DNA from: Phycisphaerae bacterium
GTDB lineage: Bacteria > Planctomycetota > Phycisphaerae > Phycisphaerales > SM1A02
Direction of reading: 5' to 3'
Assembly: GCA_002702575.1 (NCBI GenBank)
Contig: PAAJ01000016.1
Coordinates: 1-64,000 of the forward strand
Length of the DNA stretch: 64,000 nucleotides
The translations under genes were made by a program, and so were the position numbers. Below are positions 40,214 through 48,947 of the stretch, one piece after another. The first letter of the stretch is position 1. Each line of letters starts with the position of its first letter. Below the pieces are notes generated by a model. The model saw only the letters and a list, made by a program, of their open reading frames with translations. It made no database searches and was not told the origin of the DNA.

Positions 40214-41431
40214 ATGCTCTCCTGGTCGACATCCGATCCCGTTCCCGGTGGCTGGGCTGGTGCCTCGGCAACCAGCGCACACCCGGATACCGTCACGGCT
40301 GCCACCGAGGTGGCCGACACACTGCATGACCGGTTCGGAACCCAACCCGACCTGATGATCGCCTTCGGCAGTTTCCAGCATGTGGCGGCATTCACGGATG
40401 CCATGAACACCATTCGAAGAACGCTTCAGCCTCGTTGCCTTCTTGGAACGACCGCGGAATCCATCCTCGGTGATGATGTGGAACTCGACGGTGTCTCGGG
40501 TCTGACCGCCATGGCGTTACGACTTCCGGAAGTCCGGATCACACCCTGGCGAAGCACACCGACTCATCCCCTTCCCTTGTCGCGACCGGATGAACTGCCG
40601 GAACGTCTTGGTATCGAACATGACACCAAGTGCATGATCCTGCTTGCCGATCCGTTCACCACCCCCACCCATCGAACACTGCAGACCATCTCGAAATGCC
40701 CTGAAGACGGATCGCCCATACCGATTGTCGGCGGGCTTGCTTCCGGTGGCTCCCGGCCGGGTATCAATCGACTGGTTCTGGATGACACCTTCCAGACATC
40801 CGGTGCCGTCGGGGTCACCTTGAGCGGACGCCTTGAGTGTGATGTGATTGTTTCGCAGGGATGTCGCCCGGTCGGCAAGCCCATGGTCGTTACCGGTGTG
40901 AAGGATCAGCATGTGATCACCGAACTCGGTGGTGTGCCCGCCCTGGCCCAGCTGCAGTCCACGGCCCAGTCTCTGTCCAAGCAGGACCGCGATCTGCTCG
41001 AGAAGGGACTCTTGATCGGGCTTGTCGTTGATGAACATCGAAATCACTTCGGTCGAGGAGATTTTCTGGTTCGATCGGTGCTTGGTGCGAACCAGGCGGA
41101 TGGCAGCCTTTCGATCGGTGCGGTCATTCGCCCCGGGCAGACCATCCAGTTCCAGGTTCGTGATGCCCAAGCCGCTCATGAGGATCTGCAACTGCTCCTC
41201 GACGGGCAGCAATTGGCCGGCGATCCGCTTGCCGCCATGCTGGTGACCTGCAATGGTCGAGGCAAATCACTCTTCGGAACGCCTGGTCACGACATCGCCA
41301 TGACACGTCGCCGACTCAACGAGCCACCAATCGCAGGATTCTTCGCTGCGGGTGAACTGGGTCCCATCGGCGGTGAAAGTTATCTGCATGGTCACACTGC
41401 GGTCCTGACGGTGTTCCGGCCCGGTATGTGA
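40214..41431 (+). CDS. FIST N/C-domain sensory protein
   Basis: MIAFGSFQHVAAFTDAMNTIRRTLQPRCLLGTTAESILGDDVELDG... C-term CNGRGKSLFGTPGHD...FFAAGELGPIGGESYLHGHTAVL. Confidence 0.88.
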   Translation: MLSWSTSDPVPGGWAGASATSAHPDTVTAATEVADTLHDRFGTQPDLMIAFGSFQHVAAFTDAMNTIRRTLQPRCLLGTTAESILGDDVELDGVSGLTAMALRLPEVRITPWRSTPTHPLPLSRPDELPERLGIEHDTKCMILLADPFTTPTHRTLQTISKCPEDGSPIPIVGGLASGGSRPGINRLVLDDTFQTSGAVGVTLSGRLECDVIVSQGCRPVGKPMVVTGVKDQHVITELGGVPALAQLQSTAQSLSKQDRDLLEKGLLIGLVVDEHRNHFGRGDFLVRSVLGANQADGSLSIGAVIRPGQTIQFQVRDAQAAHEDLQLLLDGQQLAGDPLAAMLVTCNGRGKSLFGTPGHDIAMTRRRLNEPPIAGFFAAGELGPIGGESYLHGHTAVLTVFRPGM

Positions 41432-41458
41432 TTCCGTACTCCATCAAAGAACTTCATC

Positions 41459-43459
41459 GTGACCAAATCCTCCGAGACATCCCTGGAAACCGATCAGCCT
41501 CTGCAGAGAGGCTCCAGCAGCCTTCGATTCAAGAGGTACAAGAAATCGCATCGTGCGAAAATCAAGCAGCAACGCACGGATCGCACGTATGTGACTTTTC
41601 GCGGTACATCCCGCAGCATGAAGCGAACGCGTTCGGCGATCAGTCTGTTCCGCACATTTGTTTCCATGCTTGGTCGACGCCGCAGAACGCTTGTCTTCGC
41701 ACTGACGATTCTGTCGATCTCGACCATTCTGGCCCTGATCCCACCAGCTGCGACCAAACTGGTCATCGACTACGCCTTCACTGGTGATTCACTCCCAGCA
41801 AGCGTCTCGGCCTGGGTTCCCGATTCCTGGCAACTCGATGATCATCCAAAGCGACTGCTTCTGACCATCGCGATTGCCCTGGTCATCGTCGCCTTCGCAA
41901 GTGTGGCCTGTGGTCTGACCGGTCGATGGCAGGCCACCAAGGCCACCCGAACCCTCGCCGTCGCCTTGCGCAAGAAGGTCTTTGACCATGCCGTCAGGTT
42001 GCCCCTGAACCGGATCAGCGAACTTCGATCCGGCGGCGTCGCGAGTCTTCTTCGGGAAGATGCCGGCGGGATCGCCGAACTCATCTTCGGCATGATCTAC
42101 AACCCATGGCGAGCCATCATCCAGTTGGCCGGCATCCTCGTGATCCTGGCCTTCACCGACTGGCGATTGCTGCTGGGTGCGCTGGTGCTGCTTCCCATGG
42201 TCTGGTTCACACATCGGACCTGGATCGGTCGCATTCGACCGTTGTATCGAGACATCCGCGCACAACGCTCGAACATCGATGCGCATGCCACCGAAGTGTT
42301 CTCGGGGATGCGGGTCGTTCGGGCCTTCGGTCGTGATCGTTCCGAAACCTCACGATTCACATCCGGCAATCACATGCTGGCACGCCAGGAAATCCATGCG
42401 TGGTGGTGGTCGCGCATCACCGAGACGACATGGGCCCTGGCCATTCCGATTGCCAGTGCCGCCCTGCTCCTCTACGGAGGCACTCAGGTGCTCGAGGGCA
42501 CCATCACGATCGGTGATCTCGTCATGTTCCTGACCTACCTGGTCCTGCTGCTGGGTCCGATCGAAACACTGGCCTCCAGTGCGACGTCCTTCCAGACCAA
42601 TCTTGCCGGGCTCGATCGCGTGCTCGATCTGCTCGATGAACAGCGTGAGCTCCCGGATCGTGAACAGGCCCTTCAGCTTGACATGGCCAACGCTCAAGGT
42701 TGCATCGAGATCACGGATCTGGGCTTCACGTATCCGCGTGCGACCGAACCCGTCCTGCACGACATCAGCTTCACGGCACAACCCGGTCAACTGATCGCCT
42801 TCATCGGCGCTTCGGGTGCCGGCAAGACCACCTTGTGCAATCTGATTGCCCGCTTCTACGATCCGACTTTGGGTTCGATCCAGATTGATGGTGTCGACCT
42901 TCGCGACATCAGGCTGGACAGCTACCGCAATCTGATCGGCATCGTGGAACAGGATGTCTTTCTCTTCGATGGCACGATTCGGGACAACATCGCCTTTGGT
43001 CGTCGAGGCGCGAGTGATGCAGAGGTCCGGTCAGCAGCGGAAGCCGCCAATGCACTGGAGTTCATCGAGGACACGCCGCAAGGCTTCGACACGTTGATCG
43101 GCGAACGTGGTGTCCGGCTCTCCGGTGGCCAGCGACAGCGGCTGGCCATTGCCCGCGCGATCCTGGCCAATCCGCGGATCCTGATCCTGGATGAAGCGAC
43201 CAGCAACCTCGACACGCAAAGTGAACGACTGATCCAGTCATCGATCGATCAACTGCTCGAGAACCGCACGACCTTTGCCATTGCACATCGCCTCTCGACG
43301 ATTCGTCATGCGGATCTGATCATCGTTCTCGAAGGTGGCACCATCGTCGCCCAGGGCACCCATGACTCCCTGTTGGAATCGAACGATCACTATCGCGACA
43401 TGGTCGCGGCCCAGACGGCCAAGGCCGAACGCCCCGTTCCTTCAGTTTCTAAGGAGTAG
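41459..43459 (+). CDS. ABC transporter (MsbA-like fused permease-ATPase) with basic N-terminal extension
   Basis: GASGAGKTTLCNLIARFYDPTLGSIQIDG; LSGGQRQRLAIARAILANPRILILDEATSNLD; GTG start. Confidence 0.9.
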   Translation: MTKSSETSLETDQPLQRGSSSLRFKRYKKSHRAKIKQQRTDRTYVTFRGTSRSMKRTRSAISLFRTFVSMLGRRRRTLVFALTILSISTILALIPPAATKLVIDYAFTGDSLPASVSAWVPDSWQLDDHPKRLLLTIAIALVIVAFASVACGLTGRWQATKATRTLAVALRKKVFDHAVRLPLNRISELRSGGVASLLREDAGGIAELIFGMIYNPWRAIIQLAGILVILAFTDWRLLLGALVLLPMVWFTHRTWIGRIRPLYRDIRAQRSNIDAHATEVFSGMRVVRAFGRDRSETSRFTSGNHMLARQEIHAWWWSRITETTWALAIPIASAALLLYGGTQVLEGTITIGDLVMFLTYLVLLLGPIETLASSATSFQTNLAGLDRVLDLLDEQRELPDREQALQLDMANAQGCIEITDLGFTYPRATEPVLHDISFTAQPGQLIAFIGASGAGKTTLCNLIARFYDPTLGSIQIDGVDLRDIRLDSYRNLIGIVEQDVFLFDGTIRDNIAFGRRGASDAEVRSAAEAANALEFIEDTPQGFDTLIGERGVRLSGGQRQRLAIARAILANPRILILDEATSNLDTQSERLIQSSIDQLLENRTTFAIAHRLSTIRHADLIIVLEGGTIVAQGTHDSLLESNDHYRDMVAAQTAKAERPVPSVSKE

Positions 43460-45350
43460 GCGCTTCTCGCTCGATCGTGACTCGATAGCCGTAGCGTTGA
43501 TAGCTTGAGAAGTGATCCGGAACCGAGACGATGACCAGATAGACTTCGCTTTGCGTGGCGGTGACATTCACCGTACCGCTGCCGTTGAGTGCATCGGTCA
43601 TGTCGATGGACGAGTAGACGGGACCGTCCTCACCCATGACGACGATTCGGCCCATGAAGCGCGACGCTGCGCCTTCAGTGCCGTTGGCATCCCCTTCGAT
43701 CGACATCGTGTACTGGGCAGCCTGACTGTTGTTGATGCGGATGACGTTGTAGGCCCAACCGCGGGGTGCCTGACAATCCGGATCCACCGGTGGTGAATCG
43801 ATGCACGGCTCGAAGGTCCACTGGTCGACGATGTCCACATCGTTGATCTCGGCGATGTAGGGATGGGCGTTCTCCGGATCACCGACCCATTTGGCTTCCG
43901 CAATGGCACGCTCCACCTGTTCCGGTGTCAGGTAGTCGAGTCCACCGGTGTTCCGTCCCGCCCAATCGGCGAACTTGGTTCGGAAGGCTTCAGCGCCGAT
44001 CTGCTGGGACAGGTAGGCCTGCGGACTCAGTTCCGTACCGGTGTAGAACCCGTTGGTGATGATGGCGGGATCGACACCAGCTTCCTTCTCGAGGTAGTAG
44101 AGAAGCGTGTGCATTCCGTACTGTCGCACCTGGTAGTACCAGTCCGTTGGATCACCCGGTGCTTCGTTGCTGAAGCTGTGCCAGAGCGCCAGTTGCGGAT
44201 TGGCCGTGATGGCGGCGGCTTCGATGAAGGCGTTCACATCACCGGGCATGTTGGAAGCGGCATACCACTGGGCACTGCTTTCGATGTACCACTGGCTGTC
44301 ACCGGCATAGGCGAATCCCGGTGAACTGGCCTGATACTGAAAGATGTGGAATCCCTCGTGGAAGGTGTTCGCCGGATCGGTGTTGAGGCCGGCGGGCAGC
44401 GTGAGGAAGGGCATGCCGTTGCTGTCGGTGCCCTGCCCGTTCACCCAACCTTCGGGGAAGTCGTCGTTGGCACCGTGATGCACGTAGATGTTGTAGAAGA
44501 AGCAGGATTCCGGATTGGGCGGGTCACGCATGCCCAGATTCAAGAGGCAATCATCACGGACCGCATTGAACTGCTCGAACATGATCGGCGCATCATCGGT
44601 GTGATCGAATTGCGGCGCCCACCAGATGGCGAAAATTCCATCGGTCACGACGACCGGTGGTTCCGGCAGTTCAAACGTGTTGTTGAGCACGTAGGACGTG
44701 GCGCACTGACCCCATTCGGAGATCACCAGAAGCATATCCAGCACGCCGACTGTGCAGTCGAAGTCAAGATCGCCTGTTCCACCTGGCTGACCCCAGTTTG
44801 CCAGGACGGCCAGGATGTCATCCGCGTTGACCTGGGTGTCGAGGTTGGTATCGGCCGGGCAGTCGCAGGGGTTTTCCTGTGGTTCGATGGAAAGCGTTGC
44901 CATTCCAGGGCCGCCTTCATCGACGGAGTAGCCACCGATGCGAAACAGATATTCGATTCCAGCGGTGGCGATGAAATCAACTTCGGAGTGATACACCTGA
45001 CATGATGGATCGTTCTCCGTATCACCGTTGCAGGCGAGATAGGTCAACGCGTCGCAGTCACACTGCAGGTTCGAGTAGACCATGATGCTGGTATCGAATG
45101 AACCTGGTGCGCAGGTCGAGAGCGTGATCAGCCCATCGACATCGGGTGTGTAGGACATCCAGATGTCGCGGCTCATCTCCCCCATGTAGACACAATTGCC
45201 TTCGACCGGCAGCGTGCCGTCTGCATGGTTGGATGTGTTGAAGATGCTGGACCCCGGCTGGATGGCGATGGCCGTATCACAGTCTTCGCCAGCGAGTCCG
45301 GTGGATGGGCTGCTCAAGAGGAGGGCCAGAATGGTCGCGATCAGGTTCAT
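43449..45350 (-). CDS. Secreted protein with internal dockerin-like module and HEGFH metallopeptidase-like domain
   Basis: Signal peptide MNLIATILALLLSSPSTGLAG; DTNLDTQVNADDILAVLANWG...LDMLLVISEWGQC; NTFHEGFHIFQ...WYIESSAQWYA. Confidence 0.7.
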   Translation of the reverse strand: MNLIATILALLLSSPSTGLAGEDCDTAIAIQPGSSIFNTSNHADGTLPVEGNCVYMGEMSRDIWMSYTPDVDGLITLSTCAPGSFDTSIMVYSNLQCDCDALTYLACNGDTENDPSCQVYHSEVDFIATAGIEYLFRIGGYSVDEGGPGMATLSIEPQENPCDCPADTNLDTQVNADDILAVLANWGQPGGTGDLDFDCTVGVLDMLLVISEWGQCATSYVLNNTFELPEPPVVVTDGIFAIWWAPQFDHTDDAPIMFEQFNAVRDDCLLNLGMRDPPNPESCFFYNIYVHHGANDDFPEGWVNGQGTDSNGMPFLTLPAGLNTDPANTFHEGFHIFQYQASSPGFAYAGDSQWYIESSAQWYAASNMPGDVNAFIEAAAITANPQLALWHSFSNEAPGDPTDWYYQVRQYGMHTLLYYLEKEAGVDPAIITNGFYTGTELSPQAYLSQQIGAEAFRTKFADWAGRNTGGLDYLTPEQVERAIAEAKWVGDPENAHPYIAEINDVDIVDQWTFEPCIDSPPVDPDCQAPRGWAYNVIRINNSQAAQYTMSIEGDANGTEGAASRFMGRIVVMGEDGPVYSSIDMTDALNGSGTVNVTATQSEVYLVIVSVPDHFSSYQRYGYRVTIEREAPTP

Positions 45351-45501
45351 GGGAGATCTTCACGATACCGCATGGACGGACCGGATCAGTCATCGTCTTG
45401 CCTGAAAAGCCAGGCATGATGGCCTACCGACGTCTGTGAACCACAAATACATGAGCGTGATTCAGATCAGAACGAAGTGAAATGGCCCTGAGAAATCCTA
45501 T

Positions 45502-46860
45502 TCAGGGGCAGGCACCAAAGGCACTGAGCAGGTTCAGAATGTCATCGACGTCGACATCGCCATCATTATCTGAATCCGAACTGCAGGGAGCCGGACAGTC
45601 GGCGCACGTTCCGCCTTCGGTCCAGCTGCCGCCGAGATCGGTGCAGGCCGATTCAGCGATGACCGTGCATCCGATCGTCACGCAGCACGCGCCGGTCGTG
45701 GCTGTGCTTGCACTGGAACTGAAGAAGTAGGCACTGCCGGTATAGTCGTTGGTTACCGGGGCCCCGATCACGCAGGTGTCACCGTCGATGGTGACGCTGC
45801 CGTAGTTGCCCTCGTAGTCACCGTTGATGAGTTCAGCGACCTGGCCCCAGGTTCCGCCGCTCTTGGTGAAGAGGTAGGCACTGCCGCTGCTGAAGATCGT
45901 ATCCGTGGCCCCGATCACGCAGGTGTCACCGTCGATGGCGACGCCGATGCCGAACTGGTAGTAACTGAATCCATCGGGGTCGGAGAGTTTCGCGGCCTGG
46001 CTCCAGGTACCGCCACTCTTGGTGAAGACGTAGGCACTACCGGTATAGGAGTTGGTTCCCAAGGCCCCGATCACGCAGGTGTCACCGTCGATGGCGACGC
46101 TGATGCCGAAGGTGTCACCACTTGCTGCATCCGAGGCAGTGAGTTCAGCGACCTGACTCCAGGTGCCGCCATTCTTGGTGAAGACGAAGGCACTGCCGGT
46201 TTCGGAGCTGGTTCCAGCGGCCCCGATCACGCAGGTGTCACCGTCGATAGCGACGCTGATGCCGAACTGGTCTTCGCTTGCTGCATCCGAGGCAGTGAGT
46301 TCCGCGACCTGACTCCAGGTGCCGCCGGTATTGGTAAAGATGTAGGCACTGCCGCTATAGGAGTTGGTTCCCGGGGCCCCGATCACGCAGGTGTCACCGT
46401 CGATGGCGACGCTGATGCCCAACTGGTCTCCGCTTGCTGCACCAGTGGCGGTGAGTGCCGCGACCTGACTCCAGGTGCCATTGGTACTGGTGAAGACGTA
46501 GGCACTGCCGGTTTCTGAGTTGGATCCAGGGGCACTGATCACGCAGGTGTCACCGTCGATGGCGACTCTGGTGCCGAACCGGTCGTAACTTGCTCCATCA
46601 GTGGCGGTGAGTTCCGCGACCTGGCTCCAGGTGCCATTGGTGTTGGTGAAGACGTATGCACTGCCGGTTTCGGAGTTGGTTCCCTGGGCCCCGATCAAGC
46701 AGGTGTCACCGTCGATGGCGACGCTGGAGCCGAAGTTGCCGCTATCGGGGGCGGTGAGTTCGTTGGAAAGATTGACGGGTAATGGAGCCCAGTCACCGAG
46801 TCCGGTTCCGGCGAAGCTCAGCGACGCAACGGTCGCCACGATGATGGTTCGAATAGTCAT
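45502..46860 (-). CDS. Secreted FG-GAP-like seven-repeat protein with GACC Cys module and C-terminal dockerin-like tail
   Basis: Seven ~52-aa units with VAIDGDTCVIGA...GSAYVFT..GGTWSQVAELTA; tail GACCVTIGC...DNDGDVDVDDILNLLSAFGACP. Confidence 0.8.
   Translation of the reverse strand: MTIRTIIVATVASLSFAGTGLGDWAPLPVNLSNELTAPDSGNFGSSVAIDGDTCLIGAQGTNSETGSAYVFTNTNGTWSQVAELTATDGASYDRFGTRVAIDGDTCVISAPGSNSETGSAYVFTSTNGTWSQVAALTATGAASGDQLGISVAIDGDTCVIGAPGTNSYSGSAYIFTNTGGTWSQVAELTASDAASEDQFGISVAIDGDTCVIGAAGTSSETGSAFVFTKNGGTWSQVAELTASDAASGDTFGISVAIDGDTCVIGALGTNSYTGSAYVFTKSGGTWSQAAKLSDPDGFSYYQFGIGVAIDGDTCVIGATDTIFSSGSAYLFTKSGGTWGQVAELINGDYEGNYGSVTIDGDTCVIGAPVTNDYTGSAYFFSSSASTATTGACCVTIGCTVIAESACTDLGGSWTEGGTCADCPAPCSSDSDNDGDVDVDDILNLLSAFGACP
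45750..46770 (-). repeat. Tandem ~156-bp direct repeats coding for a predicted beta-propeller
   Basis: gatcacgcaggtgtcaccgtcgatgg recurs with ~156 bp spacing (e.g. 45913, 46069). Confidence 0.85.
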
Positions 46861-46938
46861 GGATCCCTCTCCCACGGGCACCAGTGCCCAAGCCCCCACT
46901 CTAGAAAACGCAGGGCTGGAATCAATCACATTTCGTGA

Positions 46939-48081
46939 TCATGTGGTCTCAATGCGGTTTTCACCATCATCAACCGAAAAAAGATGAGCCTGTGACAGAT
47001 CAGCACGAAGGGAAGCCGAGTCACCTTCACGCAGTCCGGAACCCGACGCGATTCGGGCCGTCATTCTTCGGTGATCGTTTGCGAGGATCACATCGGTTCG
47101 ATCACCCAACTGCTCCACCACATCCGCTTCACCTGTGAACATGGCATCACCATCTGAGACAAGTTCCAGATGCTCGGGTCGGATTCCCAGCGTGACCCGT
47201 TGACCAACCGACAACGATGGCCAACGATCTTTTGGCAGTTGGATGCGTACATCCCCATCCGCCTTGAACATCACCCCATCTTCGATGACGCCTTCGATGA
47301 AGTTCATCTCGGGCGTACCGATGAACGACGCCACGAATCGGTTGGCCGGCTGTTCATACAACCGGGCTGGTGGCCCACACTGCTGCACGACGCCATCCTT
47401 CATGACCAGCAGACGATCACCCAGGGTCATCGCCTCTTCCTGATCATGCGTGACATGAACCATCGTCGCACCGAGCTGCCGATGCAAACGGCGCAGTTCG
47501 GTACGCATCTCACCGCGCAGTTTGGCATCCAGATTCGAGAGTGGTTCATCCAGGAGGAAGACGCTCGGGTCCCGGACGATCGCACGGCCCAGGGCCACCC
47601 GCTGGCGCTGTCCACCGGAGAGTTCACGTGGCCGACGTTCCAGGAGATCACTGAGACCCAGAACAGTTGCGGCGTCCTGGACACGCTTGCGAATCGAGGC
47701 GCGTTCCTCATGTCGCGATCGGCGGTAGCTGCCTGAGATCAACGAACGAAGCAGACTCGGGTACTGCCGTCGTCGCAACAGACCGAAGGACAGATTCTGC
47801 CCGACACTCATGTGGGGATAGAGTGCGTAATCCTGGAAGACCATCGCGATATCACGATCACGGGCGGCAAGATTGTTGACCTGCTTTCCATTGATGAACA
47901 GATTGCCGTCCGTAATGCTTTCCAGGCCGGCGATCATGCGCAGCGTCGTGCTCTTGCCGCAACCAGACGGACCGACCAGCACGATGAACTCGCCATCGGC
48001 AATCTCCAGTGAGACACCATCGACTGCCCGGACACCGCCCGGGTACGTCTTGCCGATCGTGTCGAGTCGTACATCTGCCAT
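46939..48081 (-). CDS. Carbohydrate ABC transporter ATP-binding protein (MalK/UgpC/MsmK type)
   Basis: LVGPSGCGKSTTLRMIAGLE; LSGGQRQRVALGRAIVRDPSVFLLDEPLSNLDAKLR; C-term TOBE-like region. Confidence 0.95.
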   Translation of the reverse strand: MADVRLDTIGKTYPGGVRAVDGVSLEIADGEFIVLVGPSGCGKSTTLRMIAGLESITDGNLFINGKQVNNLAARDRDIAMVFQDYALYPHMSVGQNLSFGLLRRRQYPSLLRSLISGSYRRSRHEERASIRKRVQDAATVLGLSDLLERRPRELSGGQRQRVALGRAIVRDPSVFLLDEPLSNLDAKLRGEMRTELRRLHRQLGATMVHVTHDQEEAMTLGDRLLVMKDGVVQQCGPPARLYEQPANRFVASFIGTPEMNFIEGVIEDGVMFKADGDVRIQLPKDRWPSLSVGQRVTLGIRPEHLELVSDGDAMFTGEADVVEQLGDRTDVILANDHRRMTARIASGSGLREGDSASLRADLSQAHLFSVDDGENRIETT

Positions 48082-48083
48082 CG

Positions 48084-48947
48084 TCAGCCCTTCACCGCCC
48101 CAGCGCCGATGCCTTCCACGAAGGCACGCTGCGCTGCAAAGAATAGAACAACACAGGGAATCATGGTGACCACGCTCACCGCCATCAGCAGATGGACGTT
48201 ATCAAGCCCGCCGTACTGGTTCCGGAAGGAGTTCAGGGCCAGGGCCAGCGTGGACTGGTCATCGGAGTGCAGATAGATCAACGGTCCGAGGAAATCATTC
48301 CAGACGAAGATGAAGGTGAAGATCGCCGTGATGGCCGTCACCGGCTTGCACATCGGAAGAATGATGCGCCACCAGATACCCAGCATGCCGTACCCGTCGA
48401 TGCGGGCCGCTTCGATGAGCGACTCGGAGATCTGGGCAATGAACTGCCGGTACATGAAGATGAAGAAGGCACTGCCGAAGAAGGCGGGGATGACCAGCGG
48501 CAGAATCGTGTCGATCCAGCCCATCGAACGGAATACGAGGAACAATGGAATCATCGTCACCTGCGCCGGCAGCATCATGGTCGCCAGCATCAGAATGAAC
48601 AACGGTCCACGACCACGGAAGTTGATGCGCGCGAAGGCGAAACCGACCAGACTTGAAGAGAGAACCGTTCCGATCACGACCAGTACCGTGATCACGATCG
48701 AGTTTGCCAGCGCATCGAAGAAACCCTGCCAGGGCTCGGTACCGATCTGCTTGAGCGCCTCGGCATAGTTCGACCAGTGAATCTCCTCGGGCCAGACTGC
48801 AATGGAACCGCCCCCTTCGGCCGCAGCACCGGCGCGTTGCGGTGATTCCAGGGAGATGACCAGCATCCACCACAATGGAAACAGCATCGCCAGCGAACCG
48901 ATCGCCAAGGCCAGACCTGCGAAGAATCGTCCCGTCCAACGACCCAT
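48084..48947 (-). CDS. Carbohydrate ABC transporter permease (MalG type)
   Basis: Six-TM permease with EAARIDGYGMLGIWWRIILPMCKP EAA loop. Confidence 0.93.
   Translation of the reverse strand: MGRWTGRFFAGLALAIGSLAMLFPLWWMLVISLESPQRAGAAAEGGGSIAVWPEEIHWSNYAEALKQIGTEPWQGFFDALANSIVITVLVVIGTVLSSSLVGFAFARINFRGRGPLFILMLATMMLPAQVTMIPLFLVFRSMGWIDTILPLVIPAFFGSAFFIFMYRQFIAQISESLIEAARIDGYGMLGIWWRIILPMCKPVTAITAIFTFIFVWNDFLGPLIYLHSDDQSTLALALNSFRNQYGGLDNVHLLMAVSVVTMIPCVVLFFAAQRAFVEGIGAGAVKG

Noticed and set aside
45750-46770. Possible CRISPR-like or MITE repeats with regular spacing
   Set aside because: 156-bp periodicity is in frame and codes for FG-GAP-like propeller units
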